DNA from: Periconia sp. R9002
Taxonomy: Eukaryota; Ascomycota; Dothideomycetes; Pleosporales; Periconiaceae
NCBI GenBank assembly: GCA_023627715.1
Contig: JAMAHW010000019.1
Location: forward strand, 1 to 64,000
Direction: 5' to 3'
DNA: 64,000 nt
The notes beneath the pieces are model-generated. The model was not told the DNA's origin, did not search any database, and saw only the letters and a program-made list of their open reading frames with translations. Shown piece by piece: positions 32,069 to 43,410 of the stretch (the stretch's first letter is position 1; each line of letters starts with the position of its first letter). The position numbers and the translations under genes are program-made.

Positions 32069-33377
32069 ATGGTTTTGACTATGACGCATCTGCCCTCCAA
32101 GCGACTCATACTATCGTATGTGTTCGATTGGATCGTTATAATGTAAGTGTCCGTGACGAGTATCCCTATCCATCAGTGGCTAACCGTAGTCTCTGTATGT
32201 AGAGCTATTGCCGCTGTCGGTGCAGGTTGGGAATACATAGAACCTTTCAAACGCCCCTTCTCGCCCGTCAATCTCGACATATCCTATCCGCATCAGTACC
32301 ATGAAAAGATCCCGACGTGGCTTCTGGTGGTCATCTCCCTCGTTGCACCTGCCTTTATCACGTTTCTTGTCTGCATCATCTTTGTACCTGGCCCTACCGC
32401 GAGCCGCGGCACCCCAAAGGCACTCATCTGGCGCAGAAAAGCTTGGGAATGGAACACGGCTTGGATGGGTCTTGCGCTATCCCTTGCCACTGCCTTCATG
32501 ATTACACAGGGCATGAAATTGTTGTTCGGGAAACCGCGTCCGGATCTGCTGTCGAGGTGCAAGCCCGATCTGAGTAGAATACAGCAAACAGCCTTGAACC
32601 CCGTCGGTGCAACCTTCAACCCCAACTGGGTACTGGTTACTGCCGAAATCTGTACTGAGACGGATTTAATTGACGATGGATTCAAGTCATTTCCGTCAGG
32701 CCACGCCAGCTGTAAGAGTCTCTCTCCTGTGCTCTGCGCGCGCTGGCCAAGTCTGACAAGTCTGTGTAGTTTCCTGGGCTGGTCTGCTCTACCTGACGCT
32801 CTTCCTGGCCTCCAAATTCTCCGTTGCTATACCATTTCTGCCCCCGCGCCCATTTAGCACCAATCCAGCACATACTTCGGCGGTAGCACGATCGAATCTG
32901 AAACTCAAGAGCGGCCTTCCGCTCCACCACGGGAAAGATGCCAGCCTCGCATCGCCCACATTGGGCGAGGACAGGATCGTGCCCATTCGGCTTCAAGCCG
33001 CTGCCCCGCCCGTCTACACACTCATTCTAGTCCTTATCCCTGTGGGCTCGGCCATCTACATCTGCAGCACCCGCTTCACCGATTTTCGACATTTTGGGTT
33101 TGATCTCATTTTCGGAAGCCTGATTGGCATCACGACATCGTGGTTTAGTTTTCGATGGTATCATTTGCCCATCACTCGGGGTGCAGGCTGGAGCTGGGGA
33201 CCAAGAAGCTATGAGAGGAGCTGGGGCATTGGCGTAGGTGTTGGAACTTATGTGGGAACTGAAGGGTGGAGCCACCGTAGCAATACCAGTGGGGGTGGAG
33301 TTCGCGAGGATGAAAGAGACATGGAAATGGACGAAGTGGCTTTAAGGAATGAGCAAGGATCTCGTCAAGATGTTTGA
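32069..33377 (+). CDS. PAP2-family lipid phosphate phosphatase (Dpp1/Lpp1-like)
   Basis: Integral membrane enzyme of the phosphatidic acid phosphatase 2 family, likely hydrolysing diacylglycerol pyrophosphate, phosphatidate or related lipid phosphates. The three catalytic motifs are present: KLLFGKPRPDLLSRC, FPSGHASFSWAGL (created by splicing) and STRFTDFRHFGFD. Exons 32069-32142, 32203-32711 and 32770-33377 give 396 residues. Intron 1 sits after IVI (GTAAGT to GTAG) and intron 2 (GTAAGA to GTGTAG) interrupts the PSGH region. Five or six membrane helices are visible. The C-terminal 60 residues are hydrophilic and acidic. Dpp1 and Lpp1 members cannot be told apart here. Confidence 0.9.
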
Positions 33378-33677
33378 TTGGGTGGCAGAGTGCTTGACCA
33401 AATTTTCCTGTCATTTTATTCGATTTCTGTATATAGTCAATACCTTATTCATTTTATTAATTTACCCCCCATGGCCTCACACTTAGCATCGGTTTGGTTT
33501 TAGTTCGTGACTGTTGGTGTGTACCTAGGTACATAACTCAGGGTCTTCGGACCCCCGAGTGGTGGTCCGTGCTGCCACCCGCATCTACCGGTACAGTACA
33601 TCAATCATTAGTACTAGTATGCAACGCTCTTTTCTTTCTCCCTCATAAGCTCGATATCTCTCCAGCCCACCCCCACC

Positions 33678-34514
33678 ATGTCAGAGTACTGGAAATCAAC
33701 GCCTAAATACTGGTGCAAATACTGTTCTGAATTCGTCAAAGACACAAAATTCGAGCGCCAAAAACATGAAGCAACTGGTCGCCACCAAGGTGGCATACAG
33801 CGGCAGTTGAAAGGCATACATAGGGACCAAGCCAACCAAGCTCGTCAACAACAACGCGCCAAAGATGAGATCGCCCGACTGAATGGTCTAGTTCCCTCAA
33901 GCTCGTCGTCTTCTACTGCCTCTGGAACGCCGGTCGCAGGCAACCCACCAACGTTTGCGAAGACTGAAGAACGGAAAGCCACATTGCAGGACAGAAAGAA
34001 ACAGTGGGAGCAATTGGCTGCTATGGGCATAGCGGTACCGGACCAAAAAGATGGAGGAGCCATAGCCCACGGGGAGTGGACGGTGGTTAGTGAGAGGGTT
34101 GTGGGAGAAGTTGGTGAGGATGGAGTGGTGAGAGAGATGGCGCTAAACAAAGGCGTACGGAAAAGAAAGCTAGATGAAGAGGAAGAGGAGAGGATCCAAG
34201 CGGGCGAGACGATCACCAAGAAAAAAGGGTGGGGCCACACGTACAAGCCCCTCCCAGGGAAAGGGGGCAAGGTGGACGAAGATTTGGAGGCGTTGTTCCA
34301 TCAAAAGCCGGCAATCAAAAACGAAGGCGATGAGGAGGAGGCCAAACAAGAGGTCAAACAGGAAATCAAACTCGAGGATGAAGTGAAGGGAGAGGATGTA
34401 CCAAGCTCGTTGCTGGATATACCGACTGCCGAGGAGGCGGGTGCGGTATTGACCAAGAAAGGGGACGATGCACCTGCAGTGGTATTCAAAAAGCGAAAGA
34501 AGATTGCAAAATGA
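33678..34514 (+). CDS. U1-type (matrin-like) zinc-finger protein, WBP4-like splicing factor
   Basis: 278 residues, no intron. The N-terminus has a U1-C-type zinc finger, KYWCKYCSEFVKDTKFERQK followed by HEATGRHQ, with Cys13, Cys16, His30 and His36 as ligands. A basic helix follows. The middle has a conserved block, ERKATLQDRKKQWEQLAAMG, and KKKGWGHTYKPLPG; the end is rich in Glu/Lys with a basic tail, KKRKKIAK. The finger and start (SEYWKSTPKYWC) fit the WBP4/FBP21 group of spliceosome-associated proteins. No WW domain is present, as in many fungal members, so the name is by the zinc-finger region only. Confidence 0.8.
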   Translation: MSEYWKSTPKYWCKYCSEFVKDTKFERQKHEATGRHQGGIQRQLKGIHRDQANQARQQQRAKDEIARLNGLVPSSSSSSTASGTPVAGNPPTFAKTEERKATLQDRKKQWEQLAAMGIAVPDQKDGGAIAHGEWTVVSERVVGEVGEDGVVREMALNKGVRKRKLDEEEEERIQAGETITKKKGWGHTYKPLPGKGGKVDEDLEALFHQKPAIKNEGDEEEAKQEVKQEIKLEDEVKGEDVPSSLLDIPTAEEAGAVLTKKGDDAPAVVFKKRKKIAK

Positions 34515-35139
34515 AGCTGGACGGTGCGCACGGTGGCAGTACAACAATTGCGATGCAAGAGATTCACTGCCGAACGCATTGAGAGGAAAGATGGACAAGA
34601 CCGGTAACGACCATCCATGGAAAAATAAACACATACTTAGTTACCTACATAGGTACGTAGGTAGCAGCTGCACCGGATTGCGTCCAGTTTCTCAGATGAT
34701 ACCCCATGGCGTGGTTCATTCCCCACACAAATCCAACATGCGTACTTTAGGTATGCTTCACTTATCGCCATGAACGGGGAGGGGGGAAGGTTTACATGTA
34801 TTTGATAGCTAAATACCTAAGTAGGTAGGTAGGTATCGATAAATGCACATGTAGCATCAACGGGCGCGAAGCGGCACCTGGGTGATCGACGGCTAAATCA
34901 CATGTGCGCGTGCGCATGGATCCGTTGAGGTAAGGTTGGTACCTCTCAAGTACCTACTTACTAGTAGGTATCTGTTAGCGCCAAGTCTCGCGCGCTGCCC
35001 GTCGTAGTTCGCGATTCACTCATCGATCACCGACGCGCACCCACCCCATCGCCAACTCCATCCGCTCTTTTCCCTTTCCTTCTGTTGGTATGGTCCTGTA
35101 CCTACATGCTACCGGATTATCCCGCACGGAATCTTGACC
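34515..35139. other. HIR1 promoter region
   Basis: 625 bp without a gene. It has three clusters of TACCTA/TAGGTA repeats (about 34642-34668, 34813-34838 and 34945-34972) and a CT-rich leader before the HIR1 start. Confidence 0.5.
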
Positions 35140-38100
35140 ATGCATCTAATCAAGCCGTCGTGGTTGACGCACCCCGGTATGACCGTCTCCGCACACCTTC
35201 GCAGCGCAGCACTCTGCTGGGCTAGATACACGGCCGCTAACATGGGCTCAAACAGGCGATCTCAAGGATTTTGAAGTATACAGCTGCCACGTCTCGCCTG
35301 ATGGATCCCGCCTTGCAACGGCTGCGGGCGACGGCCATGTACGGATATGGTCGACCGACGCCATCCTCAATTCCCACGATCCAAACTACACCAAGCCAAG
35401 GCAGCTGGCTGCTATAAGCAACCACTCAGGCACCATCCACACCGTACGTTTCTCGCCAAACGGCAAATACCTCGCCTCGGGCGCCGACGACAAGTTCGTC
35501 TGCGTGTACGCCCTCGACCCAAACGCCCCCGCCCACGTTGCCTTTGGCTCCAACGAAGTTCCCCCCGTGGAGAATTGGAGGGTAACGCGTCGCCTTGTCG
35601 GTCATGACAATGATGTGCAAGACCTTGGGTGGTCATATGATTCGTCAATCCTAGTGTCTGTGGGCTTAGATTCAAAAGTGGTGGTTTGGTCAGGTCATAC
35701 ATTCGAGAAGCTCAAGACGCTGTCGAATCATCAGAGTCATGTCAAGGGTATCACCTTCGATCCTGCCAACAAGTACTTTGCGACAGCGGGAGACGATCGA
35801 TCAGTCAAGGTGTTTCGCTTCACATCTCCCTCTCCGCAGGCGAATTCGGCAGATCAGGTCAATAATTTCATGCTCGAGACAACCATCACTGCACCTTTTA
35901 CGGCGTCCCCGCTCACCACTTATTTTCGGCGGTGCTCATGGTCGCCTGATGGTGTTCATATAGCTGCCGCCAACGCAACCAATGGACCAGTCAGCTCAGT
36001 CGCGATCCTTCCAAGAGGAGCATGGAATGGGGAGATCAACTTAGTGGGTCATGAAGCCCCCGTGGAAGTCTGCGCGTTCTCTCCGAGATTGTTTTACCGC
36101 CATAATCCTTCAACTTACGATCCTGCTATCGATGGAAACCAGTACAGTGTGACTGTAGTTGCGTGCGCGGGACAGGACAAATGCTTGAGTGTCTGGAACA
36201 CGAGCTATGCGCGGCCATTCATGGTCACTCAAGAGCTGGCCAACAAATCTATCTCAGATTTAGCTTGGGCACCAGGTGGAGAGACGTTGTTTGTAACGAG
36301 TCTAGATGGAAGCATCACCACACTAGTCTTTGAAGCTGGGGAGCTAGGATATCCCGCGCCGATGCAGGAAAATGAGGCTTCGCTTTCCCGATATGGCCTT
36401 GGCAGGCGAACCGGCATCATCGAGGGGACGGATGCGCTGTTATTGGAAGAAAGTGCCAAGAACGGTGAGTTGAAAGAAGTGCAAGGTAGAATGGGCGCAC
36501 TCATGGGTGATGGAGGAGTGACGCAGCCCACCCTCGCCCAATCCACCCAATCTTCTCACCCAAGCAATACCAATGGCACAGTGGCGCCCAATCCGCTTCC
36601 CAATGGCTCTACCGCAGCGCACGCACCAGGCGAACCTGCTCCAGACCAAAGAGTGGAGAGGTTGAAACAACGGGTCACCGTGACAAAGGATGGTAAGAAG
36701 CGAATAGCACCCATGCTTGTATCCTCATCTTCAGCCGTAGGGCAGTCATCCTTACCCCAAACCCAGCTCATCTCTGCCACCACGACTGGTGGTAGAAGCG
36801 ACAATCCACACAGCATCTTGGACCTCTCAAAACCATATGACGGTTATCCCAAGGGTGGACTTTCGTCGTTGCTCTTGGGTAATAAACGAAGGTTTGCAGA
36901 AATCGAAGGTGATGAAGATCGCCAGGTCGAGAAGCGACTTGCAGCTTCAGTCCGACCCGGCGGCGCAGCAATCGTTCTGAACAGCGAGAACGGGCTCATA
37001 CCACCCGCCGCAGCACCGCCCAAATCAAATGAAACCGAGATACCCAAAGTTTTACGCCCTGCCGTTGTCAGCCCTGCGCTCAGTGTCAGTCAAGTGCGTT
37101 TAGCTGTTCCAAAAGTAAGGAGCATAATTCTTCGTACAATGGACGGCAGCGAGCCACCACAGGCAAATGGTGTTTCCAATAGTAAACCAGACACAGAAAC
37201 CATCATTCTGGAAGCACGTAATGCTACTGGACCCTCGCGCACGGGGCGACCGCAAGATCATGATCCATGTCGGATCAGCTGCACAATGAAGGGTCAATCT
37301 TTGTGGCAGGATTTTCTCCCCAGGGCTGTTCTTCTAACCACGGGGAATGCTAATTTTTTTGCGGCTGCTTGTGAAGACGGTTCGGTATATGCCTGGAGCC
37401 CCGCTGGTAGGCGTACCATCAACGCCATGATTCTAGATGCCCAACCTGTAATCATGGATTGCCGTGGATGGTGGCTATTGGTAATTTCAGCAGTGGGCAT
37501 ATGCCACGTCTGGAATTTGCAAACAGTGTCAGCCCCACACCCCCCGGTGTCTCTAGCCCCAATTCTCGACATAGCAGCACACTCTCAGGGACCACATCTT
37601 GTGAAGTCCCCCGGAATTGTATTCGCTCGCCTTAATTCAGAAGGCCGCATCGTCGTTGCCATGTCTGACGGTCATGGATATGTGTACTCACCTATTATGT
37701 ACATCTGGCAGCGGATTTCTGAACCCTGGTGGGCTGTGGGTAGTCAATATTGGAACACCACTGACTCTTCGGTCGGAAACGTGACGTCCTCTGAAAAGAA
37801 AGTCGTTTCCAGCGTAGAGAAAGACGATCAGGTAACGGTTGAAAACGTTTCTGCGGGTATTATCCCCACCCTGGAACGCAACACAACCAATCAGTTCCTC
37901 CTCCAAGGTCGCGCTTTCTATCTTTCCCGGCTCATCAAAGCACTTATCTCCGCTGAAGGTTACGAGACCTTTGAAGCGTCCATCTCTGTAGCGCATCTGG
38001 AGAACCGAGTTGCTGCTGCACGAGCGTTGGGGGCCAAGGAAGAGTTCAAAATATATCTGTCCATGTATGTCAAACGCATAGGGGCTGAAGGCATGAAGGG

Positions 38101-38389
38101 CAAAATTGAGGAGTTGCTGAGAAGTTTATCGGGTGGACTTGTTGAGGAAGATGAAAACGAAGATGCAGCAAGTGTGGAAACCATTTGTGGATGGAAAAAG
38201 GAAGATATGCTGAGAGAGGTTATTGTCATTCTTGGTACGTAAAGTCCTTGGCCGTTATTTCCTCTTAGAAAACTGACAATTATAGGCAAATTCCGCGACC
38301 TTCAACGGATAACAGTGCCTTATGCGCGTCTTCTGGGGATTATCCATGAAGAGCATCGTGGCGATCAGCCTATGGTCACAGACATGTAG
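35140..38389 (+). CDS. HIR1: HIRA/Hir1 histone chaperone subunit
   Basis: Hir1 is the WD40 scaffold of the HIR complex, which deposits H3-H4 outside S phase and represses histone genes. Exons 35140-35176, 35256-38234 and 38286-38389 give 1,039 residues. The first exon codes only for MHLIKPSWLTHP plus one base and joins to GDLKDFEVYSCHVSPDGSRL. The N-terminal seven-blade propeller has clear WD units (GDGHVRIW, SGADDKFVCVYAL, VGLDSKVVVW, GDDRSVKVF). The HIR-binding B-like region follows with KQRVTVTKDGKKRIAPMLV. The C-terminal Hira domain runs from about LWQDFLPRAVLL to LGKFRDLQRITVPYARLLG, where the last intron is spliced. It is a normal full-length protein. Confidence 0.95.
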
Positions 38390-39339
38390 GGTGGGCCGCA
38401 ACGCTTAGTGTTAATATAATGGTCTTTTCTTTCTTTCTTTCTTTCTTTCTTTCTTGAATGACGGTGTAAAATACCCAGCTTGCTTTTATTTTAGTATGTG
38501 CCATGGGCGGCGCATATATCTGATCTGCACGGGTTCTGGACTTCAATAGCTGTTGGATCACGGGACTCTTTATACACATAGGTACTGTATGATAGTCAGA
38601 TTTGCGAGAAGTTCGTGAATCTTATTGGGTTGTGCGGAGTTGGCCTTCAAAGGAGGTCGGAATCATACTAAATTCGGGAAGCAAGCCGATTGTGATCAAT
38701 ATAGAATTACACGGTCCAATGGGATATAGCCGTGAGGTATCGGAAGATTTTGAAGTGCACATGCCGTCAATCACTCAAATGATTCATTTTGGAGCTCTTT
38801 ACATGAGGGTTTAGGCATCATTTGTGTTGGTTAAAACCTTCTTGATGGGATTCTGTTTTCGTAAACATCACGAAACCTGAGTGCGAAGATAGTAAATGAG
38901 ATTAAGCAGAAAGAGGGCGCAGAACCTCTAAATTGTCGAGCTTCTTAGTCCTCACGGTATAGCGAGCCGACGTGTCACCCCTCTGTACATAAGTACCAGC
39001 AAGTCTTGAGGCACGAGGGTGCAACAGCAGAGTTACGTCATGAGATCCCAGGAATATTACCCCTCGTTCCGCTTGGCTATTTACCAAAGTGCAAGGTTGT
39101 CTGTTACATTCACGTACTGTACATGTGACAAAATGACAACACATACTGTATAAATAGCCTACACTTTCCATCTTGGACAATCAGCAACCCCACTTCACTT
39201 ACATCATAATCTACCCCCAATACTGTAAACAACATCAACCACTACTACCACCACCATTACGGCGCCTTTCTGCCCGAGACCATTTTCGTTCCCAACACAT
39301 CGGGCTCAACTCTTATATACCACTGCAGAATCATTTAAA
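38390..39339. other. intergenic region with a (TTTC)n microsatellite
   Basis: 950 bp without a supported gene. A run of about seven TTTC units lies near 38426-38454, just after the HIR1 stop, probably in its 3' UTR. A CA-rich, CT-rich leader with repeated CCAC precedes the I78 inhibitor gene. Confidence 0.55.
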
Positions 39340-39712
39340 ATGCCTCTCGTCGTTCCAGGAATCCAGAGTGAGGGGGGTAACGACATCGATGCGTGGACCA
39401 GCAAGCTCATGGGCAAAACTCTAGGAGATGACCATAGTGAGACTGTACATCCGCCCAGTCCTTTTTCCAGTCCTCCAATTTACAGCCATAATCTATTTCT
39501 TATCTGTATCTTTTACGCGGAAAGAAGCTGTTGCAAACGATTTGAATGCTTACTGACGTCCCTACCCCATGTAGACTTTTGCAAAGCAAGATCTACCCAA
39601 AGAGCATCGCGTCCTCCAGCCCGACACTATGTTCACTCAAGAGTTCAAGCCCGATCGACTAAACGTCCACGTCGACGAATCCGGAACTGTTAAGAAGGTC
39701 CGCTATGGTTAA
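39340..39712 (+). CDS. I78-family peptidase inhibitor
   Basis: Small protein of 80 residues from two exons, 39340-39444 and 39575-39712. The spliced C-terminus has the I78 signature: TTFAKQDLPKEHRVLQPDTM, FTQEFKPDRLNVHVDESGTV and a final KKVRYG. The N-terminus, MPLVVPGIQSEGG, is typical of the fungal members. I78 proteins inhibit subtilisin-like serine proteases. There is no signal peptide, so a cytosolic role against internal proteases is likely. The intron uses a non-consensus donor, GTACAT; a nearer GTGAGA would give the wrong phase, whereas GTACAT restores SETTFAK in phase 0. Confidence 0.85.
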
Positions 39713-40405
39713 GCAACAAGTATTCCGAGAGGGATCTATTCTACACACCGGGTGGCTGCACCCATGGTAAAGGATGCTGTGATAGACCTTGCATGTGCTA
39801 TGGTGGAGGAGATTATTGCAACGATGTAAATATATAACGTCAACAATATCATGATTGGGATACAACATTGCTTGATTGGTTTGGAGAATAGGCAATTGAC
39901 TAGAAACTTATTTAGTCGTGTCTTTGAGGTCGGTCCAGCAATTCGTAACTCGCCTCAAAACAAATGACATGGGTGCTTCAACGAGGGTAGCGGTGTACTC
40001 TGTGATGTATCATACATCAGAGAAAACAAGAGCAAGAAATTAAAACGATTGGGGTATGGAGTTCACATGCAAAGTACGACTGAGCCATTGGATGTTAAAA
40101 TTAAATGCGAAGACACCCCATTTTTACATGTCCCTAAGTGTAACTACAGAGCACGAATATCACTAGGCACACTGTCCAGCTACTTTTCCATGAGCTAAAG
40201 ATATGCTACGTCTTCTCAAACCTGCGCTATTCATAATGAGTGTCAGCGCCAACAACATAGAGCGTCCTCACGCTGGATCGGGTATTGGATGGTAATTTAC
40301 ATGTAAAGCAGTAAAAGCAAAAGGCCTAACCTCCCTCACCTCATCTCATTAATTCGTAGTCTGAGGCCCCCGATTCTACGTCCTTCTTCATAGGAGACTT
40401 TCGGG
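39713..40405. other. convergent intergenic region
   Basis: 693 bp between the I78 gene and the 3' end of the transcription-factor-like gene. Nothing beyond 3' flanks is seen. Confidence 0.5.
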
Positions 40406-42511
40406 TTATACTCTCTTTCTTTTGATGTTCCTTTGCCGTTCATTAGAACTACGTTTCTCTTCCGTGCCACCATCACCGCCAGGTTTAATATTGCCAACTT
40501 CCTCAACCACTTCAAGCAGTCTCACCAACGTCGAAAGCGTGGCTTCTGGATGCTCGAAGCATAATACAATCGACACCCTTACTGCCAGTGCCCTATACCA
40601 CCTCTTAAGCACAGCGTCGCTTTTTTGGCTCGCCGCGCCCACGGTAAGGGCGATCCAAAGTAACACGCCACCAATTTCTGACCAGCATTGAGAAAGGTTG
40701 CTTGATTCAAGCGCAAATTTAAGCTGTGCTAGGAGAGCAGTTGTTGGGGCAATACTTGGAAGGACCATGGATCTGGCTGATAGCGGAGACAAGGCAGGTG
40801 TTGTGGATCGGATGTCGGACTTGAGGTTTGGGGAATTGGTAGTATAAGCAGAGCTGGTGGAGTAATTTGTCGTTGGCGAGTCGTGGCGAGTATTCCAAGG
40901 GACCACCTCTGACGTCCGCAAGGGGCTTGGCGGCGCAGATTCTATGCTTCCAATCTCGGCTGCTGCGTGCAGGGCTTTCGATAGTGGAATCCTGTTTAGG
41001 ATTGCTGTTGCCATGATAATGGAAGTAATGCGCACTGCTTCATATCTCCAGTCATCGACCGTTAAAAGTCTCGATTTACGAAGTTCCGCTGCGGAAGGAT
41101 ATTGTCCCGTTATTTTCTTGTGTATGTTCTTAACCGATAACGAATTATATCGACTTTGCTTGGTTTCGTGGAGGAATAAATCTATCATCATCCTGACATC
41201 TTTCAGCAGATCCAGTGTACGCTCTGTGATTCCTGTCGATGCTCTTTTGAGAGTTTCATATTCGCCCCTTGGGCAATATAAAGGTGATTCTGGGATAGTG
41301 GCTGTGCTCGGATGAGTCTTTGTGCAATGAAATGCGGCATAGTTTGCATAGGCAACCTTGGGCATTTTCTCTTGCAACAAGGCTGACTCCAACATCACCC
41401 AGGTCACAACTGGAGCAATTCGAGCTTTGACATCCAACTGCTCGAGACCTCCGCGTTGAGCAATCATGACCTCCATTCCCGCCTCGTGAAACGACAACGA
41501 GATTTCCTGCCCCGCAACGATCTCACTGGTGATCAGTTGCGTAAGCGCAATGATATTGCAGTCATTTGTTCTGTTCTGCGGATTCACCAGACTCTGACCG
41601 ATGAGGTGCATGACCTCCTGACGCAGAGCGAGGGTCTGGACGCTCTCGATATCTCTTTCATTGATAGCATCCAAGTGCGCGGAAGCAATACACAGGGTGC
41701 TGAGAAACGCATGAGGGCTGTCGACGACAGCGGGAATCCAGTGAACGCCCATGGCCCGGGTACCAAAACTCCGCGAGCAATAGTGTTTTAGACTTTCGAC
41801 AGATACTCGTGGACTCGAGGTTTGGTAGATGGTTGCAAACGGATCCAAGGGTTTGCCAATGGACTGGAAAGGGCCAGGAATATACGAGTTGTAGACCAAG
41901 TAGGGAGTGGTACGCATGGGAATGACTATCGGCGCACTAGAAAGTATGAATTCTGCTGGCACTTGGTTCATTTTACATATATGAGGTTCGTGTTTCATGG
42001 TCGCTGTTCTTTTCGATAATTCGGTGAATGTTGGGGTGATTGGTGGTGGTGATGACGATGATCGGTGGCCACTTACGTCTGTCCTCAAGTTTGCTGGCTT
42101 GACCATATCCTCATGTTCATGGATCGATCCGGCGGATAGTCCCCCATCCAGAGCGATGTCTTTCGCATGACTTTGGGCATTCGTCCATGGTTGTGTGGCA
42201 GTCTTTCCTGAGTGCTGTTTGTGGTCTCGGGTCGCCTCGCTTGGCTTCTTATCTCTCGTTAAATAACTGCCCATAGCCTTTTTCCGTATTCTCGTCATGT
42301 TCTTCTTGGATTTAAAGTCTGCCGGCGTGGTGCCGGTAATGAAAAGCAGATTATTGGAGAGCGACATGTTGCTCTGGTTAGTGGAAGGAGGGGTCCATTC
42401 ATGCTGAGTGTCTGACAAGGACGAAAAGGGTGGGTGCAGAAGTGGTTGCTGTTGCGAAGTATTGCTCGAAGTGACGAAGAGAGGCATGTTGATTGAAGGG
42501 GGAGCTGTCAT
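40406..42511 (-). CDS. fungal-specific transcription-factor-like protein without zinc cluster
   Basis: 701 residues from ATG 42511, no intron. Near residue 55 it has LLFITGTTPADFKSKKNMTR followed by IRKKAMGSYL, the start motif of a large group of fungal regulatory proteins. The C-terminal 450 residues are the helical fungal transcription-factor domain seen in zinc-cluster proteins (for example YCSRSFGTRAMGVHWIPAVV and SFHEAGMEVMIAQRGGLEQL). I see no Zn2Cys6 cluster (CX2CX6C) anywhere in the frame, so direct DNA binding is doubtful. It may act as a cofactor or bind DNA by the basic RIRKKAM segment. Target genes cannot be inferred from the neighbours. Confidence 0.82.
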   Translation of the reverse strand: MTAPPSINMPLFVTSSNTSQQQPLLHPPFSSLSDTQHEWTPPSTNQSNMSLSNNLLFITGTTPADFKSKKNMTRIRKKAMGSYLTRDKKPSEATRDHKQHSGKTATQPWTNAQSHAKDIALDGGLSAGSIHEHEDMVKPANLRTDVSGHRSSSSPPPITPTFTELSKRTATMKHEPHICKMNQVPAEFILSSAPIVIPMRTTPYLVYNSYIPGPFQSIGKPLDPFATIYQTSSPRVSVESLKHYCSRSFGTRAMGVHWIPAVVDSPHAFLSTLCIASAHLDAINERDIESVQTLALRQEVMHLIGQSLVNPQNRTNDCNIIALTQLITSEIVAGQEISLSFHEAGMEVMIAQRGGLEQLDVKARIAPVVTWVMLESALLQEKMPKVAYANYAAFHCTKTHPSTATIPESPLYCPRGEYETLKRASTGITERTLDLLKDVRMMIDLFLHETKQSRYNSLSVKNIHKKITGQYPSAAELRKSRLLTVDDWRYEAVRITSIIMATAILNRIPLSKALHAAAEIGSIESAPPSPLRTSEVVPWNTRHDSPTTNYSTSSAYTTNSPNLKSDIRSTTPALSPLSARSMVLPSIAPTTALLAQLKFALESSNLSQCWSEIGGVLLWIALTVGAASQKSDAVLKRWYRALAVRVSIVLCFEHPEATLSTLVRLLEVVEEVGNIKPGGDGGTEEKRSSNERQRNIKRKRV

Positions 42512-43410
42512 GGCTTCATCATTCTCTCGGGTGCGGCTCAACCTCAATGGGGAGGGGGGGGGAGGGTGGAAAGCTAATTATCTGTGGGTCGTTGGCGACC
42601 AAACAGCCCCCAACACCACCCTGTGTCAAGTGTTAACGACCGTAATAACGGACTATGGTTTGGCAGTGACGAAAATGGGGCCCATGCGAAATTCTTGGCC
42701 TCCCGGTCGGGGTTCGGGAGGATTGCATAGGGCTGCGAACGGACCCGCGGATCAACCGTGCAACCCTCTAAAATAGACGCATGGTTGTTCGGGAATATAC
42801 ATAGGGGAATAGTCAGGATATTGTTTCGCTTGGTCATTCGTTGGAGGCGGTGGTCGGTACAAAGCACCATCCGTGTACTGTACGCAGAGAGAGGTACACT
42901 CACTCACTGAACGCTCTATCGTCTCTCGATCGCTTCAACGTCTGCGGAGTGGATTAGACGACGCTGTGTTGGGTATGTGAATAAGGGACGAAGGATGCTG
43001 TTGTTGTACATGGTTTGACCGACGCCGTCACTACACACAACCGTGGTGGTGTGGCTGTGTTAAGCAAGGGGCTAAACTCTCCGTTCCGCGAAATAGGATT
43101 GTTGGGACCAGCCTTGGAAACACCACACCGTAACCGTAGGGCGCCTGCAGCCGTGGTGTTTCGTATAGCGCAACAATTTGTAATTGTAGTATACTGGCTT
43201 GGTGGCGTACATAGTATCGTCCATGCACACTGTGTATCTATGTTTGTACATATACATGTATGTAGATTGTACGGGGATTCAGCCTCACTGCTCGTTTGCA
43301 ACGCCGTTGATCAACCGAGTGCCTTAGGTCAATCATATCGGCAACTGCTTTGTGCCTGTGCCGTGAAAGAGTAATGACGAAAACTGCCCCCGAGGAACCT
43401 GTCTACAGAA
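42512..43410. other. promoter region of the transcription-factor-like gene and 3' flank of RIC1
   Basis: 899 bp without a gene. It holds a G-rich tract at about 42549-42567 that could form a G-quadruplex on the plus strand. The rest is unremarkable. Confidence 0.45.

Noticed and set aside
36229..36816. Minus-strand frames inside HIR1
   Set aside because: Antisense to an intact conserved coding frame, low complexity.
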